Of a DNA stretch of 64,000 nt, positions 56,161 to 64,000 are shown one piece after another (positions within the stretch are counted from its first letter, which is position 1; the number at the start of each line of letters is the position of its first letter). The stretch is from positions 124,001 through 188,000 of the forward strand of contig JABURR010000094.1 in NCBI GenBank assembly GCA_014762635.1, read 5' to 3'. The notes under the pieces were generated by a model. The model saw only the letters and a list, made by a program, of their open reading frames with translations, had not been told where the DNA came from and did not search any database. Origin of the DNA: Paracoccaceae bacterium. GTDB lineage: Bacteria > Pseudomonadota > Alphaproteobacteria > Rhodobacterales > Rhodobacteraceae. A program made the translations under genes and the position numbers.

Positions 56161-56376
56161 CCCTCCATTTGCAGCGAAGGCGGCCTGCGGGTCAAGGATG
56201 AAACCGACCACGCACCGTGGCTTTGCGGCATCGTCGGATGACGGATTCCCGCAAGATTTCGCCATATATTGTGGATAACTTCACCATTTACCCCAGATAC
56301 AGGGGTTCATCATTGACTCAGGCCACCCCCGTCCCGACACTTGGGCCTTGGATGGAATCACGGCAGGGGCTGTGTC
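56161..56376. other. Spacer between riboswitch start and smc
   Basis: 216 bp of divergent promoter space. No gene is evident. An A+T-rich stretch at about 56256-56290 (GCCATATATTGTGGATAACTTCACC) may hold the smc or riboswitch promoter; no convincing paired -35/-10 could be named. smc is read from ATG 56377. Confidence 0.5.
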
Positions 56377-59300
56377 ATGCGTTTCACGCGGCTGCGTCTC
56401 AACGGCTTCAAAAGCTTCGTCGACCCGACGGAACTGGTTATCGCCGATGGCCTGACCGGCGTTGTCGGGCCCAATGGCTGCGGCAAGTCGAACCTTCTGG
56501 AGGCCCTGCGCTGGGTCATGGGCGAAAACCGCGCCAGCGCCATGCGTGGCGGTGGGATGGAGGACGTGATTTTCGCCGGGGCTTCCTCCCGGCCTGCGCG
56601 CAACTTCGCGGAAGTCACGCTCACCCTCGACAACAGCGAACGACTCGCACCGCAGGGGTTCAACGAGTCCGACATCCTCGAGATCGTGCGCCGGATCACC
56701 CGCGACGCGGGTTCGGCCTACAAGGCCAACGGCAAGGACGTGCGCGCCCGGGACGTGCAGATGCTGTTTGCGGATGCCTCCACTGGGGCGCATTCGCCTG
56801 CGCTGGTGCGGCAGGGCCAGATATCCGAGTTGATCAACGCAAAGCCCAAGAACCGTCGGCGCGTCCTGGAAGAGGCCGCCGGGATCTCGGGCCTCTACCA
56901 GCGCCGCCACGAGGCCGAGCTGAAGCTGAAAGGCGCGGAAACCAACCTCACCCGCGTCGATGACGTGATCGAGCAGCTGGCCAACCAGCTTGCCCAGCTT
57001 GCCCGGCAGGCGCGTCAGGCCGCCCGCTACCGCGAGATCGGGGAGGCGCTGCGCCGCTCCGAGGGGATGCTGCTGTTCCGCCGCTGGAACGAGGCAGACG
57101 CGGCCCGGCAGGCCGCCGAGACCGAGTTGACCGAACGCGTCCGCGCCGCCGCCGAGGCGGAACGTGCCGCCCGCACCGCCGCCAAGGCGCGTGAGGAAAG
57201 GGAAGGCAAGCTGCCGCCGCTGCGGGAGGAAGAGGCGATCGCGGCGGCAATCCTGCAGCGGCTTCAGGTACAGCGCGACACGCTCGCCGACCAGGAAAGC
57301 CAGGCGCATCAGCAGATCGAGACCCTGCGTGCCCGCATCGAGCAGATGACCAACGACATCTCGCGGGAAGAGGCGCTGAACCGCGACGCGGGCGAGACGA
57401 TCCAGCGGCTGGAGTGGGAGCAGACCGAACTGGTCAAGGCGGGCGAGGGCCATGAGGCGAAGCTCGAAGCCGCCGCTGAGACCGCGCGTGAAGCAGCCCG
57501 CGTGTTGCAGGAACGCGAGGAGACCCTTGCAGAGGTGACCGAGGACGTGGCGCGGCTTGCGGCCCGGCACCAGTCGGTCAAGCGGATGCACGAGGACGCG
57601 CGCAAGACGCTGGAAAAGACCGAGGCCGAAGGCGCCCGCGCCCGCGATGCCGTTAGCCATGCAAGCGGAGCCCTGGACGAGGCCAGCCGCGCCTTCGATA
57701 CCGCCGGAAAGGCGCAGGGAGAGGCCCAGCGCCGTGCCGAAGCAGCCGAAGCCGCCTTGATCGCTGCCGACGAGGCGCGCGGCGAGGCGCAGGCACGCGA
57801 GGCCGAGGCCCGCGCTGGCCGGTCCGAGGCCGAGGGCGAGCTTGGCGCCCTGCGCGCCGAGGTGAATGCGCTGGCGCGTCTGGTGGAGCGCGATACGGCC
57901 GAAGGCGGGCAGGTGCTCGATCTTCTGCGGGTGGCGTCAGGCTATGAAAAGGCGCTGGGCGCAGCACTGGCCGATGATCTTCGCGCGCCCGCCGTGGGGG
58001 GCGACGCCGCCTCGGGCTGGGCCACGCTGCCGGCCTACGACAGTCCGCAGCCGCTTCCCGAAGGCGTGGAGCCGCTCACCGATCACGTAAAGGTGCCTGA
58101 CGTACTGGCCCGCCGGATCACCCAAGTGGGCCTTGTCGAGGCCGCCGATGGCCCGCGCCTGCAGGCCGCGCTTCTGCCCGGTCAGCGCCTTGTCAGCCGT
58201 GAAGGCGACCTCTGGCGCTGGGACGGGTTCCGCGCCGGAGCCGAGGATGCGCCCTCGGCGGCGGCGCTGCGGCTGCAGCAGTTGAACCGGTTGCAGGAAC
58301 TCAAGCAGGACATGGAAGAGGCCACCGCCCGCGCCGATGGTGCCCGGCAGGCCCATGAAATGCTCAAGGAACGGCTGGCGGAAACCACCCGCGCCGATGC
58401 CGCCGCGCGCGAGGCCCGACGCGATGCCGACCGCGCCGTGACCGAGGCAAGCCGGGCCCTTTCCAAGGCCGAGGCCGACCGCAACATCGCTGCGGGAAAG
58501 CTTGAATCGGCAAGTATGGCCGTAAGCCGGTTCGAAGAGGAAACCCTCTCTGCCCGCGCCTACATGAAGGAAGCCGAGGCCGCCGTGGCGGACCTGGGCG
58601 ATCTGGACGCCGCCCGCGCCGAGGTCGAGGATGTCAAGCTCACCGTAGAGGCCGCGCGCATGACCATGCTCGCGAAGCGCTCGGCCCATGATGAGATCCG
58701 CCGCGAGGGCGATGCCCGCGTGAAGCGGCGCCAGGAAGTCACGAAAGAGATCAGCGGCTGGCGCCACCGGCTGGAGACTGCGGGCAAACGCATCGCGGAA
58801 CTGGCCGAGCGCAAGGTGAAATCCGAGGCCGAACTCAAGGAAGCCTCCGCCGCGCCCGAGGAGATCGCCGCCAAGCGCGCCGAACTTGGCAATGCCATCG
58901 ACGAAGCCGAAGCCCGCCGCCGCAAGGCCGCCGATGCCCTGGCCGAGGCCGAAACCTTCCTGCGCGACGCGGTCACCGCCGAGCGCGAAGCAGAACGCGC
59001 GGCCGGTGAGGCCCGCGAAGGTCGCGCCCGGGCCGAGGCCCGCGCCGATGCCGCCCGTGCCACCGTGGCCCACGCCGCCGAACGCATCGCCGAGGATCAG
59101 GACACCACGCCCGAGGCCCTGCTGGAGCAGCTTGGCGGCAACCCCGACGAGATGCCCGCCTCGGACATGATCGAAACCGAGGTCAACAAGCTCAAGCGCC
59201 AGCGCGACTCGTTGGGCGCGGTGAACCTCCGTGCCGAGGAGGACGCCAAGGAAGTTCAGGAAGAACATGACCTGCTGGTCAACGAGAAGGCCGACCTGGA

Positions 59301-59832
59301 AGAGGCGATCAAGAAGCTGCGTACCGGCATCGCGGGCCTCAACCGCGAAGGGCGCGAGCGTCTTCTGACCGCCTTCGAACAGGTGAACAGCAACTTCTCG
59401 ATGCTCTTCACCCATCTCTTCGGCGGCGGCGAGGCCAAGCTGGTACTGGTCGAAAGCGATGACCCGCTGGAAGCGGGGCTCGAGATCATGTGCCAGCCAC
59501 CGGGCAAGAAGCTCTCGGTGCTGTCGCTGCTCTCGGGCGGCGAGCAGACCCTGACCGCGCTGGCGCTGATCTTCGCGGTGTTCCTCGCCAACCCGGCGCC
59601 GATCTGCGTGCTGGACGAGGTCGACGCGCCGCTCGACGATGCCAACGTGACGCGCTTCTGTGACCTGCTGGACGAGATGTGCCGCCGCACGAACACCCGG
59701 TTCCTGATCATCACCCACCACGCGGTGACCATGAGCCGGATGGACCGCCTGTTCGGCGTCACCATGGGCGAGCAGGGCGTGAGCCAGCTTGTCAGCGTCG
59801 ATCTGAAAAAGGCCGAGCAGATGGTGGCCTGA
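56377..59832 (+). CDS. smc: Chromosome segregation protein SMC
   Basis: 1151 residues from ATG 56377. Head domain with Walker A GPNGCGKSN at 31-39, long coiled coils, a hinge around 500-620 (LLRVASGYEKALGAALADDLRAP), and the C-terminal head with signature LSGGEQTLTALALIF and Walker B VLDEVDAPLDDAN. Holds and organises chromosomal DNA as a dimer, with ScpA and ScpB (not in this window). The coiled coil is exceptionally Ala/Glu/Arg-rich, which generates long false open frames on the opposite strand. Confidence 0.97.
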   Translation: MRFTRLRLNGFKSFVDPTELVIADGLTGVVGPNGCGKSNLLEALRWVMGENRASAMRGGGMEDVIFAGASSRPARNFAEVTLTLDNSERLAPQGFNESDILEIVRRITRDAGSAYKANGKDVRARDVQMLFADASTGAHSPALVRQGQISELINAKPKNRRRVLEEAAGISGLYQRRHEAELKLKGAETNLTRVDDVIEQLANQLAQLARQARQAARYREIGEALRRSEGMLLFRRWNEADAARQAAETELTERVRAAAEAERAARTAAKAREEREGKLPPLREEEAIAAAILQRLQVQRDTLADQESQAHQQIETLRARIEQMTNDISREEALNRDAGETIQRLEWEQTELVKAGEGHEAKLEAAAETAREAARVLQEREETLAEVTEDVARLAARHQSVKRMHEDARKTLEKTEAEGARARDAVSHASGALDEASRAFDTAGKAQGEAQRRAEAAEAALIAADEARGEAQAREAEARAGRSEAEGELGALRAEVNALARLVERDTAEGGQVLDLLRVASGYEKALGAALADDLRAPAVGGDAASGWATLPAYDSPQPLPEGVEPLTDHVKVPDVLARRITQVGLVEAADGPRLQAALLPGQRLVSREGDLWRWDGFRAGAEDAPSAAALRLQQLNRLQELKQDMEEATARADGARQAHEMLKERLAETTRADAAAREARRDADRAVTEASRALSKAEADRNIAAGKLESASMAVSRFEEETLSARAYMKEAEAAVADLGDLDAARAEVEDVKLTVEAARMTMLAKRSAHDEIRREGDARVKRRQEVTKEISGWRHRLETAGKRIAELAERKVKSEAELKEASAAPEEIAAKRAELGNAIDEAEARRRKAADALAEAETFLRDAVTAEREAERAAGEAREGRARAEARADAARATVAHAAERIAEDQDTTPEALLEQLGGNPDEMPASDMIETEVNKLKRQRDSLGAVNLRAEEDAKEVQEEHDLLVNEKADLEEAIKKLRTGIAGLNREGRERLLTAFEQVNSNFSMLFTHLFGGGEAKLVLVESDDPLEAGLEIMCQPPGKKLSVLSLLSGGEQTLTALALIFAVFLANPAPICVLDEVDAPLDDANVTRFCDLLDEMCRRTNTRFLIITHHAVTMSRMDRLFGVTMGEQGVSQLVSVDLKKAEQMVA

Positions 59833-59903
59833 CGCCGCGCTTCAGCCTTTCTTTACCATGCACGGGCAAAGTGCTGCCCGGGGCAGGTGGTGAGAGGTGG
59901 CCG

Positions 59904-60014
59904 ATGCGTGAATTGATCGGACTGGTGGTACTCTTTCTGGTTCTTGCCGGGGCCGGAAACAGCACGGCGGATGAGGACGGACTTGAGGTCCGCCAGATGG
60001 TCGCCGCGAACTAA
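59904..60014 (+). CDS. 36-residue exported or membrane peptide
   Basis: MRELIGLVVLFLVLAGAGNS then a short acidic tail TADEDGLEVRQMVAAN. Start ATG 59904 is preceded by GAGAGGTGG. One hydrophobic segment (residues 4-18). It lies between smc and the convergent lytic transglycosylase (4-bp overlap at the 3' ends). No family known to me; may be a small membrane protein. Confidence 0.45.
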   Translation: MRELIGLVVLFLVLAGAGNSTADEDGLEVRQMVAAN

Positions 60015-61183
60015 AGCCGCCCCAGCAACTCTGCCGTGGGCCAGGCATCCGCGGGCATACCCAAACGGCGTTGTTCCTTCTGCACCGCGATCCGGGTCTG
60101 GGCACCCAGGATCCCGTCGATCCCGCCTACATCGTGGCCGCGCGCGGCAAGCTTGCGTTGCAACTCCTTCATTTGCCCATCCGACAGGCCCGGTGCCGGG
60201 TTGCCCGCGTCAAAGGGCTGCGCCCCTTCCAGCCGGGTGGCGAAATAGGCGGCGGTGGTCACGTAGACGAAGCTCTGGTTCCACTCGAAGAACACGCTGA
60301 AATTCGGATAGGCGAGGAAGGCCGGACCATTCCGCCCCTGCGGCAGGATCACCGAGGCCTGCATCCCGCCCGGCCCGAGGCTCCCTTGCCGCGCGCGGAT
60401 GCCCAGCCGTTCCCATTCCCGTACCGGTTTCGTGGTTTCGATCCCCGTCTCGGACCAGTCCAGGTCGCGCGGCACGGTGATTTCCTGCAACCAGGGCTCT
60501 CCCGCGCGCCAGCCGAGGCTTTGCAGCATCTTTGCCCCGCTCATCAGCGCGTCGGGCGGTGAGGTCTTGAGCAGAACATGCCCGTCGCCGTCGCCATCGA
60601 CGCCGTTCTCAATGATGTCGCCGGGCAGCATCTGCACCATGCCGATCTCACCCGCCCAGGCGCCGGTGGTGGTGGCCGGATCGAAATCGCCATGCTCGTA
60701 GAGCTCCAGCGCGGCAAAGATCTGCGGCTGGAACAGCTCGGGGCGGCGGCAGTCATGGCCAAGCGTGACCAGCGAGTTCAGCGTGTTGAAATCGCCCTGC
60801 ACCTGGCCGTAATCGGTCTCGAGCGCCCAGAAGGCCAGCAGCACGCCGCGGCTCACGCCGTAGTCACGCTCGATCCGGTCGAAGACCGATTTCCAGCGTT
60901 CGGCGTTTCGGCGGCCGTTGTCGATACGGTTCTGGCTGATGACACGGCGGGCGAAATCCGTGAAGGGAAGTTGGAAGACCCCCTGTGCCCTGTCGGCGCG
61001 CAGCGTGCGTTCATCCTGCCGGACCGGGGCGAAGAACCGCTCCACGGTGCGGCGGTCATGACCCCGATCACGGGCCTCGGCCTTCAGCTTGTCGACAAAG
61101 CCGCCGAAAGACCCACCGCAGGGGATCTGCGCCTCGGCCATGGGGGCAAGGGTCAGGGCAAGCAGGATCAGGGGAAGGCGCAT
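60011..61183 (-). CDS. Lytic murein transglycosylase (MltB-like, with PG-binding domain)
   Basis: 390 residues from ATG 61183 (MRLPLILLALTLAPMAEA signal peptide) with GGAGCCCGAAG upstream. SLT_2 domain: RIERDYGVSRGVLLAFWALETDYGQVQG carries the catalytic Glu, and GEIGMVQMLP, DGDGDGHVLL (calcium-type loop) and WREWE blocks follow; the last ~60 residues are a peptidoglycan-binding domain (LQRKLAARGHDVGGIDGILG). Cleaves peptidoglycan glycan strands in the periplasm. Downstream of cobD on the same strand (42 bp). Confidence 0.9.
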   Translation of the reverse strand: MRLPLILLALTLAPMAEAQIPCGGSFGGFVDKLKAEARDRGHDRRTVERFFAPVRQDERTLRADRAQGVFQLPFTDFARRVISQNRIDNGRRNAERWKSVFDRIERDYGVSRGVLLAFWALETDYGQVQGDFNTLNSLVTLGHDCRRPELFQPQIFAALELYEHGDFDPATTTGAWAGEIGMVQMLPGDIIENGVDGDGDGHVLLKTSPPDALMSGAKMLQSLGWRAGEPWLQEITVPRDLDWSETGIETTKPVREWERLGIRARQGSLGPGGMQASVILPQGRNGPAFLAYPNFSVFFEWNQSFVYVTTAAYFATRLEGAQPFDAGNPAPGLSDGQMKELQRKLAARGHDVGGIDGILGAQTRIAVQKEQRRLGMPADAWPTAELLGRL

Positions 61184-61225
61184 CTTCGGGCTCCGGTCTG
61201 GTGTCGGGGTCACCCTAGCAGGCCC

Positions 61226-62146
61226 TCAGCCCCACGCAATCGCCGCCGCGATGACAAGGCCGAGAGCCAGCGTCCATGTCCGCCAGAGCGCGGCGACCGA
61301 GGCGCGAATCTCCGGCGCGCCGATGTCGCGGCGGCCCTCGGGGTGGACGAAGGGATAGTCGCGCATCTCGCCCTCGTAGCTGCGCGGACCGGAAAGCGCG
61401 ACGCCCAGCACCGCCGCCATGGCCGCCTCGGGCCAGCCCGCGTTGGGCGACCGGTGCAGGCCTGCGTCGCGCCAGATCACCCGCGCGGCCGTGGGGCGCA
61501 GGTGGGCTAGCGCGATCAGCACCGCCGTCAACCGCGCCGGGATCCAGTTCAGCAGGTCATCGAGCCGCGCCGCGGCCCAGCCGAAAGCCTCGTGGCGCGG
61601 GGTTCGGTAACCGATCATGCTGTCGGCGGTGTTCACGATCTTGTAGACGAGGATGCCGGGCAGCCCTGCGACAAGAAACCAGAAGGCGGGCGCGATCACC
61701 CCGTCGCTGAGGTTTTCCGCGGCGCTTTCGATCGCCCCGCGCGCAATTGCCGGAGCTTCCATCGACGCGGTATCGCGCCCGACGATCATCGCGACCGACC
61801 GCCGCCCTTCGCCAAGCGAGCTTTCCAGCCCGCGCGCCACGTCGCGCACGTGATCTGCAAGGCTGCGCTGGGCCAGCAGGATCGCCGCGATCAGGAGACC
61901 GGCGAATTCACCATAAGGCAGCGCCTCGATCCCCATGCCCAACGCGGCGGTGGCCAGTCCCAACACCAGAACCAGCGCCACGCCCTTGAGACGCCGGGCG
62001 GCACCCAGATTGAACGCCCGATCGGCCCAGCCGATCACCTGCCCCATCAGCACCGCCGGATGCGGCAGGCGCGACCAGAGCCAGCGCGGCTCCCCCAGCA
62101 GCGCGTCGAGGATCATCGCGCCCGCAAGCAGCAGCGCCAAGCTCAC
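61226..62146 (-). CDS. cobD: Adenosylcobinamide-phosphate synthase (CobD/CbiB)
   Basis: 306 residues from GTG 62146, coupled to the cobC stop (GTGA). Membrane protein with about five hydrophobic segments; [36 protein letters not shown] and [14 protein letters not shown] are the CbiB signatures. Joins aminopropanol phosphate (or its precursor) to adenosylcobyrinic acid to give adenosylcobinamide phosphate. Confidence 0.94.
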   Translation of the reverse strand: MSLALLLAGAMILDALLGEPRWLWSRLPHPAVLMGQVIGWADRAFNLGAARRLKGVALVLVLGLATAALGMGIEALPYGEFAGLLIAAILLAQRSLADHVRDVARGLESSLGEGRRSVAMIVGRDTASMEAPAIARGAIESAAENLSDGVIAPAFWFLVAGLPGILVYKIVNTADSMIGYRTPRHEAFGWAAARLDDLLNWIPARLTAVLIALAHLRPTAARVIWRDAGLHRSPNAGWPEAAMAAVLGVALSGPRSYEGEMRDYPFVHPEGRRDIGAPEIRASVAALWRTWTLALGLVIAAAIAWG

Positions 62147-63078
62147 AACGCGGCCTCGAGTTGGTCCCATCGGTCGGGCGCGGGCAGGCCGAGCCGCAGC
62201 CAGCTATCCGAATAGGGGAAGATGCGGCTCCAGACTCGGGCCTTGGCCAAACGCGCCTGCCACGCGGCGGCGTCATCGACCTTATAGAGACGGAACAGCG
62301 TGGTGCCGCCCACGACTTCCGCGCCCCTGCCGGTCATCAACCGGTCCAGTCGCGCCGCATCCTGCGCAAGCCGTTCGCGGGTCGCTTCGGCCCATCCGGT
62401 ATCCTCCAGCGCCCGCGCGCCGATCTCCAGCGCGGGGCCGGAGACGGGCCAGGGGCCCAGCGCCTCGGCCAGCCGGTGGATGAGGGCCGGATCGCCGATG
62501 ACGAATCCCAGCCGCAACCCGGCCAGCCCCCAGAACTTGCCGAAGCTTTTCAGGATCAGCGAGCCGGGCCGTTCTGACAGATCGATCAGGCTGTGGGCGG
62601 GATCGACGTCGCAGAAGCTTTCGTCGATCACGGTGAGCGGGGCATTGGCCTCTGCAGCGTCCCATAGCCGCCCGTCGGGATTGTTGGGATGGACCAGCAC
62701 CCGGGCCGCGCTCCCTTCGACAGCCACGTCCCAGCCCGCGTTGCGAAACGCGGCGGCATGTTCGTTATAGGTTGGTCCGGGGATATCCACCCGGCCCGGC
62801 GTGGCCAGCGTCGGGATCCGGGCGATCAGGGCCGATGCACCCGGCGCGGCCAGCACGCCTGCACCTTTGGGAATATTCCAGAAGGCCCGCGCCGCGCGGG
62901 TCAGTCGCTCCATCGCGGCCCGGTCCGGCAGCGCAGCCCATGCGTCGACGGGTATATCGCCTACCGGATAAGGCACCGGGTTGATACCCGTGGAAAGATC
63001 AAGCCACTCGGCCCGCGTCCCGCCATGGCGGGCAATGGCAGCGTCGAGCCCGCCGCCGTGATCGCGGGACGCGCTCAC
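62143..63078 (-). CDS. cobC: Threonine-phosphate decarboxylase-like aminotransferase (CobC)
   Basis: 311 residues from GTG 63078. Pyridoxal-phosphate fold type I related to histidinol-phosphate aminotransferase: [28 protein letters not shown] near 121-127, IDESFCD and the Lys in [17 protein letters not shown]. Provides the (R)-1-amino-2-propanol phosphate arm in cobalamin synthesis with CobD. Coupled to the upstream DUF1636 gene by a 4-bp overlap. Confidence 0.92.
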   Translation of the reverse strand: MSASRDHGGGLDAAIARHGGTRAEWLDLSTGINPVPYPVGDIPVDAWAALPDRAAMERLTRAARAFWNIPKGAGVLAAPGASALIARIPTLATPGRVDIPGPTYNEHAAAFRNAGWDVAVEGSAARVLVHPNNPDGRLWDAAEANAPLTVIDESFCDVDPAHSLIDLSERPGSLILKSFGKFWGLAGLRLGFVIGDPALIHRLAEALGPWPVSGPALEIGARALEDTGWAEATRERLAQDAARLDRLMTGRGAEVVGGTTLFRLYKVDDAAAWQARLAKARVWSRIFPYSDSWLRLGLPAPDRWDQLEAAL

Positions 63079-63446
63079 TCACCCTCCGGCGGGGGGACGT
63101 GGCGGCTGACGAAATGGCCCTTCACGCCCTGCGGCCATTCGCGGAACGGGACCTGCCCGGTCTCGCTGGCGGCATGTTTGGAAGCGTATTCCACGATCGC
63201 CTCGGCATCCTCGGCCACCGGGTCGAACTTGCCCAGAGAATACCCGATCTTGCCCACGCCCTGAACGATGATGTTGCAGGCACGCTCGCACCCCATGGTG
63301 CAGGAGACACGGCGAGTGCGGACGCCCGACCCCTCGGCGCGTTCCTCGATCAAAGCCGCCAAGCGTTCGCCATCGGTCTGGGGCTGGGTCTCAGGGTCCC
63401 AGCCCTCGCGCTTGCAGGTGTCGCAGATCGTGATCCAAGTGGTCAT
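63075..63446 (-). CDS. DUF1636 family protein (paralog B)
   Basis: 123 residues. Cys8 and Cys11 (CDTC), Cys49, Cys53 and Cys57 (CTMGCERAC). Shares the CX2C-X37-CX3C spacing with paralog A at 54670-55035 but has an extra Cys57. Residues 83-116 (FDPVAEDAEAIVEYASKH) match the paralog's FADVDPEAQASEIVAFARLY. First gene of the minus-strand cobC-cobD run. Function unknown; likely a thioredoxin-fold metal or iron-sulfur protein linked to cobalamin. Confidence 0.82.
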   Translation of the reverse strand: MTTWITICDTCKREGWDPETQPQTDGERLAALIEERAEGSGVRTRRVSCTMGCERACNIIVQGVGKIGYSLGKFDPVAEDAEAIVEYASKHAASETGQVPFREWPQGVKGHFVSRHVPPPEGE

Positions 63447-63509
63447 GGGCGGCCTTTCGTTTCGCCCACATCAAGCGGATTTGCGGTCCGGGCGCAACCA
63501 CCCCCGCGA

Positions 63510-64000
63510 TCAGCCGCGCCCGTGCGGCTGGCTCCAGTCCAGATCCGGGCCTACGGGTACGATGCGGCAGGGGTTAATCGTCTCGTGGCTGTAGTGATAG
63601 TGGCGGCGGATGTGATCGAAATGCACCGTTCCGGCGACGCCCGGCCATTGGTAAAGCTCGCGCGTGTAGGCCCAGAGGTTGGGGTAATCCACGATCCGCC
63701 GGCGGTTGCACTTGAAATGACCGTGATAGACATGGTCGAAGCGCACCAGCGTGACGAACAGCCGCCAGTCGGCCTCGGTGATCGTGTCGCCCATCAGGTA
63801 GCGGTTGTGGGACAGACGATGCTCCAGCCAGTCGAGCGTGTCGAAAAGCTCACCCACGGCCTCGTCATAGGCCTCCTGCGTGCGGGCGAAGCCCGAGCGG
63901 TACACCCCGTTGTTGAGCGTGTGGTAGATCCGGGCGTTTACCTCTTCGATCTCGGCGCGGCGCGCCTCGGGCCAGTAGTCGTCACCATTGCCGGTGATCT
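63510..64000 (-). CDS. Glutathione S-transferase family protein, N-terminus beyond window
   Basis: 163 codons visible; the frame is open through the right edge (reading ITGNGDDYWPEARRAEIEE..NNGVYRSGFARTQEAYDEA). This is the C-terminal helical domain of the Omega-like/YqjG glutathionyl-hydroquinone reductase group: TLDWLEHRLSHNRYLMGDTITEADWRLFVTLVRFDHVYHGHFKCN, YPNLWAYTRELYQWPGV and HYHYSHETINP. The active-site Cys would lie outside the window. Reduces glutathionyl-quinones or similar. 63 bp upstream of the DUF1636 gene on the same strand. Confidence 0.87.
   Translation of the reverse strand, partial: ITGNGDDYWPEARRAEIEEVNARIYHTLNNGVYRSGFARTQEAYDEAVGELFDTLDWLEHRLSHNRYLMGDTITEADWRLFVTLVRFDHVYHGHFKCNRRRIVDYPNLWAYTRELYQWPGVAGTVHFDHIRRHYHYSHETINPCRIVPVGPDLDWSQPHGRG

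Noticed and set aside
56217-56963. 248-codon plus frame starting before smc
   Set aside because: It overlaps smc in another frame; no domain; the SMC frame carries Walker A and all motifs.
57937-59721. 594-codon minus frame opposite smc
   Set aside because: Product is Gly/Leu/Arg-rich shadow of the Ala/Glu-rich coiled coil of SMC.

Overview
The window is one contiguous, GC-rich (roughly 65%) stretch of bacterial chromosome, packed with short operons whose genes often overlap by 4 bases (ATGA or GTGA). Crotonyl-CoA carboxylase/reductase beside ethylmalonyl-CoA mutase, a LuxR/LuxI pair, the accD-folC and amtB-glnK arrangements, a DUF6478-like gene, DUF1636 genes and the aerobic (CobN-type) cobalamin route all point to an alphaproteobacterium of the Rhodobacterales (Roseobacter/Rhodobacter group). 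No species can be named from sequence alone. There is no rRNA, tRNA, CRISPR array, prophage or intact insertion sequence; nearly everything looks like vertically inherited core or soft-core genome.

Layout. 1-5.4 kb: ethylmalonyl-CoA mutase (cut by the left edge), a roadblock-like protein, a PlsB-type acyltransferase and ccr, i.e. two key enzymes of the ethylmalonyl-CoA pathway for acetyl-CoA assimilation. 5.4-9.4 kb: a quorum-sensing block (small conserved-looking protein, luxR, luxI) followed on the same strand by a RecD-like helicase and an SDR oxidoreductase. 9.4-16 kb: an A+T-richer intergenic patch, cobO, lrgAB, small lipoproteins and hypotheticals, ilvD. 16-21.6 kb: CPBP protease, accD, folC, zapE, an MFS transporter. 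21.6-26.7 kb: a compact minus-strand run (ion channel, AEC permease, fghA, yaiI, HAD, ornithine-cyclodeaminase family, hydrolase). 26.8-31.8 kb: smpB, sulfurtransferase, GNAT, aromatic aminotransferase, amtB-glnK. 32-35.6 kb: PBP1a and mlaA-mlaC. 35.9-46.5 kb: several short plus-strand operons (ridA to mscS; reductase-rsmD; cinA to OmpA) with peroxiredoxin, map and sfsA opposite. 46.5-49.6 kb: LysR regulator and FadH-like reductase. 49.7-56.2 kb: a cobalt/cobalamin locus (cobN, cobW, DUF1636, cbtA, cbtB) with a clear cobalamin riboswitch on the minus strand ahead of cbtBA. 56.4-64 kb: smc, a 36-residue exported peptide, a lytic transglycosylase, cobD-cobC-second DUF1636 and a glutathione-transferase family gene cut by the right edge.

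How it fits together. Adenosylcobalamin is the cofactor of ethylmalonyl-CoA mutase at the left end; three separate cobalamin loci (cobO; cobN-cobW-cbtBA; cobD-cobC) lie in the same 64 kb. The least ordinary signals are: a lux-box-like palindrome ahead of the luxR unit together with a small gene that overlaps luxR; the pair of Cys-patterned DUF1636 proteins, one in each of two cobalamin loci; a duplicated CGGGATCCCG palindrome forming a perfect 13-bp hairpin at 11877-11915; several unexplained operator-like inverted repeats; and a 0.5-kb low-GC patch at 9397-9908. I found no clear-cut new multi-gene system; the quorum-sensing accessory gene and the DUF1636/CobW/CbtAB set are the best candidates for under-described biology.
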